Shown in pieces: positions 51,920 through 60,399 of a DNA stretch of 64,000 nucleotides. Below the pieces are notes generated by a model. It was not told the origin of the DNA, searched no databases, and was given only the letters and a program-made list of their open reading frames with translations. The stretch is from Anianibacter sp965662745. Lineage in GTDB: Bacteria; Pseudomonadota; Alphaproteobacteria; Rhodobacterales; Rhodobacteraceae. The stretch lies in NCBI GenBank assembly GCA_965662745.1, contig CBFIJK010000004.1, forward strand, positions 39,285-103,284. The letters are read 5' to 3'. Both the position numbers and the translations under genes were made by a program. Within the stretch, counting starts at the first letter, position 1. Each line of letters starts with the position of its first letter.

Positions 51920-53863
51920 TCATTCCCCCGCCTTCCGCTCGGCATAGCGCCGCCGCGCCTCTTCCGTGCGGCCATAATCGCGCACCAGCGCCTCGATGGC
52001 GACTTCGTCGGACTTGTCGGCATAGCGGAATTCGCTGTCGGCGTAGCGGTTGATCTCCTGGATGACCATGTCGATGGTGATCGGCTTACGCATATCCTCG
52101 ATCATCGACAGCTTTTCGTCATAGGGCTTGAAGAGGAACAGATCGGGGTTTTCCATCCAGTCATCCGGCAGTTCGAAATCCATCGCCCGGACCTTCACGG
52201 CGTCGGTGATGTTCTTGATCGCCCGGCCCGTGAACCGATCATCCGCCTCCTGGATCGCCTTCAGATAGGCGCCCATCTTGGCCAGCGTATCGAGCCGCCC
52301 GATGTCCCGCTCCACCCGGTCCCAGACGGCGCGCAGCCCATCCTCCTGCGGGCGCGCATGCCCCTCGAACGACCGCTCCACAGCGCGACGTATCTCTTGC
52401 GCTGCATAAAGATCGTGATCCCCCAGCGGGATGTCATGCCGCTTGCCCAAAAGAAGCGCGAGGATGTCGATGTAATCCTCGCGGCTCTTCGGCCCGTCCA
52501 CCAGGAACCGCGCCCCGGCCCGCTGACGCAGCGCATCATCCACGTTTTCGGGGTAGTTCGAAAACATGCCGAAAGTGCAATTGCCGCGGACCACGGTATT
52601 TGCACCAGAAAACGCCTCCATGAAGACCGCCGTCACCTCTTGCTGGCCTGCGCTCGACTGCCGGTCCCCGCGCTTGCCCGCGATCTGGTCAATATCGTCT
52701 ATGGTGCCGAAGCCGATCACGTTGGGATCCATGACCGTCTCGATGAAGGCCTTGGCGTTCTGGCCCGACTTGCCCTGGTAGCTGTCGATCTGGTCGATGG
52801 AAAAGTTCTGGTAGCGAAACGGATAGCCCGCGACCTGGCAGTACTCATTCACCAGCCCAGCCATCATCTGGATCAGCGTCGTCTTGCCCGTGCCCGGCTT
52901 GCCATCGCCCATGAAGGTAAAGATGAACCCGCCCATCTCGGCGAAAGGGTTGGACTTGCGCTCAAAATCATAGGCCATCAGCATCTTGGCAAGCTTCATC
53001 GCCTGGTGCTTGGCGATATGGTTCCCGACCACCTGATGCGGCTTCTTGAACTGCATTGTCAGAACAGACCCGCGCGCCTTGGCCGAAGGCTGGAACCCTC
53101 CGATGGTCAGATCATCCGCCTCGATGCGCCAGCGCGCGCCCTCGAAAGCAGCCAGCCGCGGCGCGTCCAATGCACGACGGCGGAACGCCTCCATCAGCGT
53201 CTCGGCCCGCGCGAGGATCGCAGCGACCATGCGCGTCTCGTCACTGCCATGCTCGGCGCAGGCGCGGTCCATTTCCCAAAGCGCGCCTTTGAGCGCCAGG
53301 TCGGCGGTCTCGGTCAGGATCTCCTCGGACCCGTCCAGATCAACCTGCGCCTCGTTTGCCTGCCCCGCCAGCAAGAACGCCGCCGCGTTGGCAAAGGTGA
53401 ACCCTACCGCAAGCGCCTCTGCACTCAAAAGTTCTCCAAAGACCGCACGATCCCCTGCAGCCAGACTCCCCTCAAGGTTCTCTCGCTTCATCCGCGCCAG
53501 ATCGGTACTGCGCGCAAAGCCTTCGCCGACCGCCAGCGCAACCGCCAGAGACCGGCGCAGCCCCTGCACCACCGCCGCCTGCACAACCGACAAGAGCGGA
53601 TCGCTTTCATCCGCCGCCTCGATACGCTCGATCAGCCGAACGGCCCCGCCCGCGGAACTCACACGCCGCCCGGCAAGGCCGGGCGTGGTCGACCGGAACC
53701 GCCGCCGCGTGCCGATCCCGCTGGACCGCTCCGGCACCGGACGCTCCCCAGGATCCGCCAGGCGAGGGACATGATCGAACCCTTCCAGAAGCGCCAGCGC
53801 CGCACCGTAATGGCTGCGGATCTCCGCCTCGGTCAATTCCATAAGATCGCCCGAAACGCTCAT
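51920..53863 (-). CDS. AAA family ATPase with a long helical N-terminal region
   Basis: A 647-residue protein. Residues 1-290 are helical with no known domain. The AAA module begins near 300: Walker A GDGKPGTGKT at 319-328, Walker B IGFGTIDDID at 383-392, sensor-1 MFSNYPENVDDALRQRAGARF from about 433, and arginine-finger candidates R447 and R452. The Walker B glutamate is replaced by Asp (IDD), which may slow hydrolysis. The C-terminal part has a helical lid (DRFTGRAIKNITDAVKVRAMDF). The start is set by AGAGGAG nine bases upstream, which belongs to a dispersed repeat. It probably remodels or assembles the neighbouring coiled-coil or membrane proteins; that is inference. Confidence 0.88.
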   Translation of the reverse strand: MSVSGDLMELTEAEIRSHYGAALALLEGFDHVPRLADPGERPVPERSSGIGTRRRFRSTTPGLAGRRVSSAGGAVRLIERIEAADESDPLLSVVQAAVVQGLRRSLAVALAVGEGFARSTDLARMKRENLEGSLAAGDRAVFGELLSAEALAVGFTFANAAAFLLAGQANEAQVDLDGSEEILTETADLALKGALWEMDRACAEHGSDETRMVAAILARAETLMEAFRRRALDAPRLAAFEGARWRIEADDLTIGGFQPSAKARGSVLTMQFKKPHQVVGNHIAKHQAMKLAKMLMAYDFERKSNPFAEMGGFIFTFMGDGKPGTGKTTLIQMMAGLVNEYCQVAGYPFRYQNFSIDQIDSYQGKSGQNAKAFIETVMDPNVIGFGTIDDIDQIAGKRGDRQSSAGQQEVTAVFMEAFSGANTVVRGNCTFGMFSNYPENVDDALRQRAGARFLVDGPKSREDYIDILALLLGKRHDIPLGDHDLYAAQEIRRAVERSFEGHARPQEDGLRAVWDRVERDIGRLDTLAKMGAYLKAIQEADDRFTGRAIKNITDAVKVRAMDFELPDDWMENPDLFLFKPYDEKLSMIEDMRKPITIDMVIQEINRYADSEFRYADKSDEVAIEALVRDYGRTEEARRRYAERKAGE

Positions 53864-53871
53864 CGCAGCCG

Positions 53872-53945
53872 CTCCTCTTTGGTGTTCTCAAATATTCCCG
53901 GGGGACTCGCCGCAGGCGAGGGGGGCAGAGCCCCCTCGGCGCCGA
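53872..53945 (-). repeat. Dispersed GC-rich palindromic repeat, copy 2
   Basis: Read on the minus strand this is GGGGGCTCTGCCCCC, then a CTCGCC-TGC-GGCGAG hairpin, CCCCCGGGAATATTTGAGAACACCAAAGAGGAG. It shares the core and the ending ATATTTGA-ACACCAAAGAG with the copy at 11573-11660. It lies inside the operon, between the 381-residue gene and the AAA gene, and its end supplies the AAA ribosome-binding site. Confidence 0.78.
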
Positions 53946-53995
53946 AGGCGGCCCAAGAAAATGAAGTCGCGCATAGCGCGGCCGCAAACCGCGCG

Positions 53996-55141
53996 TCAGC
54001 GCACATGCAGCACCTGCCCCGTGCGCGAGACCGCGAATTTGCGGATCTCGCGAAACCCCGGCGGCGCCTTTTCCGCCAGCACCTGGAACGGGCGTTGAGG
54101 CAGTATGATCGCGCGCTCGGTGCGTGTGGCCCCGGTTTCGGCGCCCCTCCCGGCAAACGGATCGAGCGCATAGATCTCGCGTTCAACCGTGCCGAACCAT
54201 CCTGCGCGCTCTGTCTTCACACGATCGCTTTCCAGCTCTTCCAGGGTAAAGGCCAGCGCCCAATCCTCGCCCTCGGGCGCCGCCGCACTTTCGAGCACTT
54301 CACGAATAGGCCCGGCCTGGAGCGTGAAGGCAGAGGAATACATCGGCCCGATATGCACGCGCCGCAGCGTCTTGGGATGCAAATCGTCGAAATCCTCGTC
54401 AAATCCCTGCGCGATGGTCAATAGCTTCAAGCCGCCCAGCGATTGCGCAATCAGGGCCGCCTGCACCTCCGGCCAGCGCCGATAATCGAGTCCCAGCGGA
54501 CGCCGCCCCGTATCCTCGACCTCCATGAGGTAGATCACCGGCAGGTTGGTCTGGCTGTCATAGACCGCCCAGTGGACCAGGTAGCGCCGCCGATCCGCGT
54601 CGGGCAGGCCATGCAGCCATTCGGCCACCGGATCGTTCTGCGTCCAGAACAGGCCCCCGCGCGCCAGCGCCTCGTAATAGAGCCGCTGCGAGGTCGCAAA
54701 TTGCAGCCGCGTCGGGATCTCCTGATCCGACACGATGGTGCGGATCATCTGCTCTTTCAGGCGCTCGACCACGGGCAACGTTTCAAGATGCCGCGCCGCC
54801 TGCTGGGCATCGCTGGCCATCGACAGGAACTCTCGAAAGACCGGAAAACCCGATTCCACCCGGTCGATGGCAAGTGAACCAAAGAACTTGCCGGTATCGC
54901 GCCCGGTCATCAGGTATTTCAGGGACAGCGCGCGAAAGCTGCGCGACAGCGCCTCGATATATTTGCCGACGATATCGAGGTCCGAATGTCGGATCGCCTT
55001 TTCACGCGCCATGACCGCTGCGACGCGGGGCAGATGGTCGGTGATCCTCTCGAATTTCCGGAAATAACGGCGCGCGGCGAAAGTGTCGCTGAGGCCCGCA
55101 TGCTCGCGAGTCACGTCGATCTCGCCGGGCCCCTCAGTCAC
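53996..55141 (-). CDS. Protein of unknown function in the AAA operon (381 aa)
   Basis: A soluble protein, largely helical in its first half (SDTFAARRYFRKFERITDHLPRVAAVMAREKAIRHSDLDIVGKYIEALSRSFRALSLKYLM) and mixed in the second (IYLMEVEDTGRRPLGLDYRRWPEVQAAL, HIGPMYSSAFTL). It has no signal peptide, membrane helix or recognised motif. I place the start at GTG 55141 because AAAGG lies seven bases upstream; this overlaps the small membrane-protein gene by eight bases. Longer in-frame starts would overlap it more. Its position next to the AAA ATPase suggests a substrate adaptor or partner, but nothing in the sequence proves it. Confidence 0.7.
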   Translation of the reverse strand: MTEGPGEIDVTREHAGLSDTFAARRYFRKFERITDHLPRVAAVMAREKAIRHSDLDIVGKYIEALSRSFRALSLKYLMTGRDTGKFFGSLAIDRVESGFPVFREFLSMASDAQQAARHLETLPVVERLKEQMIRTIVSDQEIPTRLQFATSQRLYYEALARGGLFWTQNDPVAEWLHGLPDADRRRYLVHWAVYDSQTNLPVIYLMEVEDTGRRPLGLDYRRWPEVQAALIAQSLGGLKLLTIAQGFDEDFDDLHPKTLRRVHIGPMYSSAFTLQAGPIREVLESAAAPEGEDWALAFTLEELESDRVKTERAGWFGTVEREIYALDPFAGRGAETGATRTERAIILPQRPFQVLAEKAPPGFREIRKFAVSRTGQVLHVR

Positions 55142-55367
55142 GCCGATACCTTTCGCGCTTCTTGCTCTTGATCCAGAACCCGCGCCAATACAGTCCACCG
55201 ATCAGCATCAGCAGCACCAGAAGCGCCCAGCCCAACCCGTTGTCGTCAGAATAGAGTTCCGGCCAAAGCGCATCGAGCCCGAAGAGCGGCCCTGCCGAAT
55301 AGGCCATGAACCCAGCCAGCATCACGCCGACAAGGATCGCCAGAAGAACATCAATGGTCCGTTTCAT
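55134..55367 (-). CDS. Small membrane protein of the AAA operon (77 aa)
   Basis: Two membrane helices, LLAILVGVMLAGFMAYSAGPLFGL and GWALLVLLMLIGGLYWRGFWI, with a short acidic loop between them (YSDDNG) and a basic C-terminal tail (KSKKRERYRRD). It overlaps the 381-residue gene and starts 39 bp after the coiled-coil gene. No family is recognised. Confidence 0.7.
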   Translation of the reverse strand: MKRTIDVLLAILVGVMLAGFMAYSAGPLFGLDALWPELYSDDNGLGWALLVLLMLIGGLYWRGFWIKSKKRERYRRD

Positions 55368-55406
55368 GCGGTCCCCGGTCCTTCAAGCGCGCCCCGACGT
55401 TTGCAT

Positions 55407-56483
55407 TCAGCCGCCATAGGCGCTGCTGTCATGCTTTTCCACGATGGCGGCAAAGCGGCGGGCAAACCGTTCATCGGCTTTCGCCTTCTGCTCCAGCACC
55501 TTGCGCGCAAAGACCATGTGATCCTCGTGCGCTTCCATCATGTCGGCCATGCGCTTGTTGGTGGCCGATCCGATGGCCGCCATGGCGGTCTGCGCTTCCT
55601 TGTCGGTCTCGACCCCGATCTCGTTGATCTTGTGCGCGACATCCTGCTGCTGGGCGGTCTTCAACGATTTCGTCAGAGCATCGTAAAGAACCACGCGTTG
55701 CTGGGTGTCCGTTTCCAGCTTGTTGATGAGCACAAGCTGTGTCGCCGCCTGGTTCTGCAGGCTGTCGATCCAGGTTTTCCCGCTTTCGACATAGCGCTCC
55801 AGCGTCTGGCTCTTCGCCACAGCGACCTGTTCAGCCTGCACCAGTTCATTGTATTGCGCGTTACGCTTGGCCAGCCGCGATTCAAGGTTCGTACGCTCGG
55901 CCGCATCGGTGGTCGAGGCGATCTTGTTTTCCAGCCGGATGATCGCCGGGTCGATCTCGGACAGCTTGGCGCGGATCGATTCCAACTCGCCCACCGTCGC
56001 CTCGCGTTCGTCGAGGGTCGAAGACAGGTTCGTCTCGACCTTCTCTTTTTGCTCTTCGAGCATCGCAAGCTGGTCGCGCAGCAGCTTTACGATGACATCG
56101 GACTTGGAAATGAGATCCTGCAGCTTGTCGTCAATATTGGCCGACCGGATGCGCTCGGCCCGCAGCGATTCCGATTTATGGTTGGAAAAGACGCCGACAA
56201 AGCTTTCCCAGCCCGTCTTCGACCGCATCTCGTCGAAATCCTTCGAAAAACCCGATGTCACGTCATCCAGTCCCATGATGAGTTCCGCGATATTCGCGTT
56301 CATCTGGTCGGTATGGGCGTGCACTTCGTCGAGCGTGGCGGATTCGATGTCTATGGTGGCCGCCTCGGGCGTGCCGATCTTTGACCGTGCGGCGTCGATC
56401 TTGCTCGTAAGTTCCTCGATCTTGGCGCGGGTCGCGGTGACCTGCGCCTTGCTTTCACGCATCTGGGTCTCGAAATCGGCCAT
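55407..56483 (-). CDS. Long coiled-coil protein, first gene of the AAA operon (358 aa)
   Basis: From MADFETQMRESKAQVTATRAKIEELTSKIDAARSK to the end the protein is almost wholly helical with heptad patterns, rich in Gln, Glu, Lys and Ala, and has no membrane segment. Blocks such as LRDQLAMLEEQKEKVETNLSSTLDEREATVGELESI and AKSQTLERYVESGKTWIDSLQNQAATQLVLINKLETD resemble in layout the TelA and PspA/Vipp1 helical families, though I see no signature of either. It is the first gene of the minus-strand run. Start chosen at the ATG with the conserved-looking helix onset; a longer in-frame start at 56561 exists. Confidence 0.78.
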   Translation of the reverse strand: MADFETQMRESKAQVTATRAKIEELTSKIDAARSKIGTPEAATIDIESATLDEVHAHTDQMNANIAELIMGLDDVTSGFSKDFDEMRSKTGWESFVGVFSNHKSESLRAERIRSANIDDKLQDLISKSDVIVKLLRDQLAMLEEQKEKVETNLSSTLDEREATVGELESIRAKLSEIDPAIIRLENKIASTTDAAERTNLESRLAKRNAQYNELVQAEQVAVAKSQTLERYVESGKTWIDSLQNQAATQLVLINKLETDTQQRVVLYDALTKSLKTAQQQDVAHKINEIGVETDKEAQTAMAAIGSATNKRMADMMEAHEDHMVFARKVLEQKAKADERFARRFAAIVEKHDSSAYGG

Positions 56484-56765
56484 CTTTGAAAAATCCTTCC
56501 TGATGCAACGGAATCGGCGCTGAAAAAACGTTGCGCGTGTTTGGCCGAAGATTAGACGCAAGACAGCCGCTCAGCCACCCCGCTTGCGCGTTATTTACAA
56601 GGCCGCGCACCGCCCGGCTGCCACACTTCGGACAAACCTTGCCTCACTTCATCCCAGTATCGTTTCAAACCGGACCTAAAATTACCCATCTCGAATGTCG
56701 TTATGTCACTCAGATCGAACTCCCGCCCGCCTCTTGGGCTTCGGGGGGAAGGAGCGAGTTGAACC

Positions 56766-57917
56766 ATGGCAACGACATTTAACGTAATCTTTCTGGGAAA
56801 TTACGCCCAGGACATGGATCAGGTCGAGGGTGATCGCGCCCCGATGTCCAACAACTCGATCGCCGACAACACGGGCTTTCTTGTCAATGAATCCTTCGGC
56901 GCACCCGGCAATCCGATCTGGAAGTCGATCCAGGAGTTCACTCCGGGCTCATCGGGCTTTGCGGGCGGCGTATCGGACAATGCCTACGACATGGACAATT
57001 CCGGCACCGGCGCGAATGAGACGTTTCGCCTCGACGGCGGACCAGAGCAGACCTTCGATTCCACCGCCCTCTTCAACGCGACGATCACCTATACCGACGG
57101 AACGCCGCCTGCGAACATCACGGCCGTTATTTTTCAGGACACCGACGGGAACGTCTATTTTGCGCCGGAATTCTCGGCCAACACCGACCAGGCCGCGCTC
57201 GAAGCCGCGCCGCTTGAAACGATCACGCTTGATAGCCTGAACAGCAACGAATTCTCGGGCCTGACCGCCGACCGCCAGACCTTTTCCGGCTTCGTCTGCT
57301 TCACCGCGGGCACGCTGATCGACACGCCCAAAGGCCGGGTCCCGGTCGAAACGCTGCAGGCTGGCGATCTGGTCACGACGATGGACAACGGCGCGCAGCC
57401 GCTGTTGTGGGTCGGCAGCAAGCATGTTGCCGCTGCCGGAAACAACCGCCCTGTCCGCATCGAGGCGGGCGCGCTTGGCGGCGGTCTGCCGCTGGCCCCG
57501 CTTGTCGTATCGCGCCAGCACCGTCTTATGGCGCGCAGCCGCGTGGCAGAGCGGATGTTCGGCACGCCAGAGGTGCTGTGCGCCGCGCACCGACTAAAGG
57601 GCCTGCCCGGCATTCACTATGACGACAGCGCTGCGGTAATAGACTATTGCCACATCATGTGCGACCGGCACGAAATCGTCTTCGCCAACGGCGCGCCGAC
57701 CGAAACCATGCTCTATGGCGAGGAAACGCGCGAAACGCTGCCCCTGATCGACCGCTTGCAGATCCTTGCCGCGCTGCCAGAACTGCGCAGCGCCGACATG
57801 GACCCGGCCCGTCCGATCCCGGCAGGTGCACGCCTGCGCGGCTTCGCGCGCCGCATGGCCGAAAACCGTCGGTACGTTCTGGAAGACGCGCCGCTGCGCC
57901 TGGCGAAGGCCGCCTAA
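56766..57917 (+). CDS. Hint domain-containing protein
   Basis: A 383-residue protein with an N-terminal Ca-rich-looking, Asp/Asn-heavy beta region (to about residue 175) and a C-terminal Hint_2 domain. The Hint domain begins at CFTAGTLIDTPKGRVPVETLQAGDLVTTMDNG, the catalytic Cys of Hedgehog/intein folds, and continues LVVSRQHRLMARSRVAERMFGTPEVLCAAHRL to DRHEIVFANGAPTETMLYG. Such proteins are abundant in Rhodobacterales and are often exported by type I systems; processing is unproved. AAGGAG precedes the ATG. The 280-bp upstream gap shows no clear promoter. Confidence 0.88.
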   Translation: MATTFNVIFLGNYAQDMDQVEGDRAPMSNNSIADNTGFLVNESFGAPGNPIWKSIQEFTPGSSGFAGGVSDNAYDMDNSGTGANETFRLDGGPEQTFDSTALFNATITYTDGTPPANITAVIFQDTDGNVYFAPEFSANTDQAALEAAPLETITLDSLNSNEFSGLTADRQTFSGFVCFTAGTLIDTPKGRVPVETLQAGDLVTTMDNGAQPLLWVGSKHVAAAGNNRPVRIEAGALGGGLPLAPLVVSRQHRLMARSRVAERMFGTPEVLCAAHRLKGLPGIHYDDSAAVIDYCHIMCDRHEIVFANGAPTETMLYGEETRETLPLIDRLQILAALPELRSADMDPARPIPAGARLRGFARRMAENRRYVLEDAPLRLAKAA

Positions 57918-59125
57918 CCGACCACGTTGAAATCAGGTCCATATGGATAGCCGGTGATATTTTCGGCGCCCGTATCGGTTACGATCAGGATATCGTGTTC
58001 CCGGTAGCCGCCCGCGCCGGGGCGGTCCTCGGGGATCGTCAGCATCGGCTCCATCGAGATGACCATGCCCGGCTCCAACACCGTGTCGATATCCTCGCGC
58101 AGCTCCAGCCCGGCCTCGCGTCCGTAATAGTGGCTCAGCACACCGAAGGAATGGCCATAGCCAAAGCTGCGATACTGCAGAAGGTCAAGCTCGCGCAGGA
58201 AATCGTTCACGCCGTGGGTGATCTCGGCGCAGCTGACGCCCGGTTGGATCAGCGACATCCCAAGCTCATGCGCGGCGACATTGGCCTTCCAGAATTCCAA
58301 TGAGGCGTCGTCCACCTCTTCCACGAACATCGTCCGTTCCAGCGCGGTGTAATAGCCAGAAATCATCGGGAAAGTATTGAGCGACAGGATATCGCCGCGC
58401 TCCAGCGCCCGCGCAGTTACCGGGTTATGTGCACCATCCGTGTTCAGCCCCGACTGGAACCACACCCAGGTGTCTCGGTATTCGGCCGCCGGAAAGCGTT
58501 TCGCGATCTCAAGCTCCATCGCGTCGCGGCCTGCCATGGCGATGTCGATCTCGCGCGCGCCCGCCTTGACCGCATCACGAATGGCATAGCCGCCCACATC
58601 GGCCACCGCCGCCCCTTGCCGGATCAGCGCGATCTCGGCGGGCGATTTGCGCATCCGCTGGGCCATGGTGTCGGGGTCGATACCGATCACGCTGGACGGG
58701 GACAGGAACGCCTCCAAGGACGCGCGGCGGTCGATCGTCATGTGATCGTCCTCGATCCCGATGCTGGCGCCCTCGCCCGTTACCGACCGGATCGCGCGCC
58801 AGTAATTGTCGCGCTGCCAGTCGGTATAGGTGATCGCATCGCCGTAGGACCGCCGCCACGGCTGGCCCGCATCGATCCCGGCGCTGATCGTCACGCAGTC
58901 GGCGGCCGTCACGACTAGCCCGTAGGGCCGACCGAACGCACAATAAAGAAACCCTGAATAATACGAGATGTTGTGCATCGAGGTCAGCACCGCCGCATCA
59001 AGTCCCCGCCGGGACAGGATCTGCCGCAGGCCCGCAAGCCGCGCGGCATATTCATCAGGCGCAAAGGGCAGCGTGGCCTTCTCGCCATTTTCGAACGCGT
59101 AGAAATCTTGTCTGGTGTCGGTCAT
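57914..59125 (-). CDS. Creatinase (creatine amidinohydrolase), M24 pita-bread fold
   Basis: A 403-residue protein, exactly the length of Pseudomonas putida creatinase, which it matches closely from memory: TSMHNISYYSGFLYCAFGRPYGLVVT, GIDAGQPWRRSYG, YTDWQRDNYWRAI, FQSGLNTDGAHNPVT with the catalytic His near residue 233, NTFPMISGYYTALERT and SFGYGHSFGVLSHYYGREAGLELREDIDTVLEPGM. It hydrolyses creatine to sarcosine and urea without a metal. Related amidinohydrolases act on other guanidino compounds, so creatine is the best but not only reading. The ATG at 59125 gives the known N-terminus. It diverges from an SDR gene. Confidence 0.88.
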   Translation of the reverse strand: MTDTRQDFYAFENGEKATLPFAPDEYAARLAGLRQILSRRGLDAAVLTSMHNISYYSGFLYCAFGRPYGLVVTAADCVTISAGIDAGQPWRRSYGDAITYTDWQRDNYWRAIRSVTGEGASIGIEDDHMTIDRRASLEAFLSPSSVIGIDPDTMAQRMRKSPAEIALIRQGAAVADVGGYAIRDAVKAGAREIDIAMAGRDAMELEIAKRFPAAEYRDTWVWFQSGLNTDGAHNPVTARALERGDILSLNTFPMISGYYTALERTMFVEEVDDASLEFWKANVAAHELGMSLIQPGVSCAEITHGVNDFLRELDLLQYRSFGYGHSFGVLSHYYGREAGLELREDIDTVLEPGMVISMEPMLTIPEDRPGAGGYREHDILIVTDTGAENITGYPYGPDFNVVG

Positions 59126-59245
59126 GTCTTGGCACTCCGGCAGATGGGCCGGACAGGGTCGGCCGCCAAAGTCCCGGCGTTCAGGACGATGGGGCCATGC
59201 AACCCGGCGACGCCATCGCCGGAACCCTGCCACCTTTCTGACCCC

Positions 59246-59267
59246 GTCTTGCAGCCCCTTGCAAGAC
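59246..59267. promoter_or_regulatory. Inverted repeat between creatinase and the divergent SDR operon, likely operator
   Basis: GTCTTGCA-N6-TGCAAGAC has perfect 8-bp arms. It lies in the 189-bp divergent gap, about 120 bp before the creatinase start and about 48 bp before the SDR start. The location and symmetry suit a dimeric regulator that controls both directions. No regulator gene is nearby. Confidence 0.55.
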
Positions 59268-59314
59268 CCAATGCGCGCGGCCACTCTGCGCGCGGAATGA
59301 GGGAGGATTGCATC

Positions 59315-60043
59315 ATGCGGCTAGCTGGGAAAACGGCGCTTGTGACCGGGGGCGGGTCGGGCTTTGGCGAGGGCATCGTGGAAAAGTTCATCGCCGAGGG
59401 CGCGACTGTCTTTGTCGCCGACATCAACATGAAGAACGCGCAGGCCGTAGCCGACCGGCTGGGCGCGACGGCGATCGAGGCCGATGTCGCCGACAATGAC
59501 AGCGTCGCCGCGATGGCGCAGGCGGCGGGCAACGTGGATATCCTTGTGAACAACGCGGGCATCACCCATCAGCGCGCCAATCTTGAAGACGTGTCCGAAG
59601 AAGACTTTGACCGCGTGTTTCGCGTCAACGCCAAGTCGGTTTACCTGACCGCCCGCCATTTCGTGCCCGGCATGAAACAGCGCGGCAGCGGCGCGATCCT
59701 GAATATCGCCTCGACGGCGGGCATCTCGCCGCGTGCGCAGCTGAACTGGTACAACGCGTCCAAGGGCTGGATGATCACCGCCACCAAGACGATGGCGGTG
59801 GAACTGGCCCCGAGTGGTGTGCGCGTCAACGCGCTCTGCCCTGTCGCGGGCGAGACACCGTTGCTGGCCAGCTTCATGGGCGAGGACACGCCCGAGGCCC
59901 GCGCGCGTTTCCTGTCCACCATCCCCCTTGGCCGCTTTTCCCAGCCCAGCGACCTTGGCAACGCCGCTGCGTTCCTCTGCTCGGATGAAGCCAGCATGCT
60001 GACGGGCGTCGCGATGGAAGTCGACGGGGGCCGCTGCATATGA
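59315..60043 (+). CDS. SDR family oxidoreductase
   Basis: A 242-residue short-chain dehydrogenase. The cofactor site is ALVTGGGSGFGEGI with NNAG at VNNAGITHQ; the catalytic Ser, Tyr and Lys are in NIASTAGISPRAQLNWYNASKGW. The Asp in VFVADINM after the second strand suggests NAD rather than NADP. The substrate is unknown; the sequence resembles 3-hydroxyacyl or sugar-alcohol type SDRs. GGGAGGA precedes the start, and the stop overlaps the cupin gene by four bases. Confidence 0.9.
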   Translation: MRLAGKTALVTGGGSGFGEGIVEKFIAEGATVFVADINMKNAQAVADRLGATAIEADVADNDSVAAMAQAAGNVDILVNNAGITHQRANLEDVSEEDFDRVFRVNAKSVYLTARHFVPGMKQRGSGAILNIASTAGISPRAQLNWYNASKGWMITATKTMAVELAPSGVRVNALCPVAGETPLLASFMGEDTPEARARFLSTIPLGRFSQPSDLGNAAAFLCSDEASMLTGVAMEVDGGRCI

Positions 60044-60399
60044 CGCTGACGAAGGTCACGCTGTCCGAAAAGCTGGCGATGTTCGACAGCCACTGGGACC
60101 CGCATGTCGTCGCCGATTACAACGGCAACGACGTGATGGTCGTGAAGTTCGTCGGGGAGTTTCCCTTCCACCATCACCCGGACACCGATGATTTCTTCTA
60201 CGTACTTGAGGGTGAAGTGATCCTTGATGGCGAGGACGGCGACAGTGTCAGCCTCGGCCCCGGCGATCTTTGCGTGGTGCCCAAGGGCATGATCCACCGC
60301 CCCCGCGCGGTGTCCGAAGCGAAGGTCATGCTGATCGAACCGAAAGGCGTGCCGAACACCGGCGATCCCGCGACGGCGGCGAAAAAGCCGCGCATCTGA
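60040..60399 (+). CDS. Single-domain cupin protein
   Basis: A 119-residue cupin. Motif 1 is FPFHHHPDTDDFFYVLEGEVILD, with three His and a Glu for the metal, and motif 2 is GDLCVVPKGMIHRPRA. It may be a small-molecule isomerase or dioxygenase or a sensor; the sequence does not say. It overlaps the SDR gene at its start and the next gene at its stop (TGATG). Confidence 0.87.
   Translation: MTLTKVTLSEKLAMFDSHWDPHVVADYNGNDVMVVKFVGEFPFHHHPDTDDFFYVLEGEVILDGEDGDSVSLGPGDLCVVPKGMIHRPRAVSEAKVMLIEPKGVPNTGDPATAAKKPRI

Noticed and set aside
51842..54424. An 860-codon open frame on the plus strand across the AAA gene
   Set aside because: It is antisense to the AAA and 381-residue genes; its product has no domain features and its composition is that of a reversed coding frame.
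57914..59125. DddP-type DMSP lyase, which also has the M24 fold and occurs in roseobacters
   Set aside because: Length, the GQPWRR and DTWVWFQSGLNTDGAHNPVT segments and the catalytic His match creatinase; DddP metal-binding and sequence features are absent.
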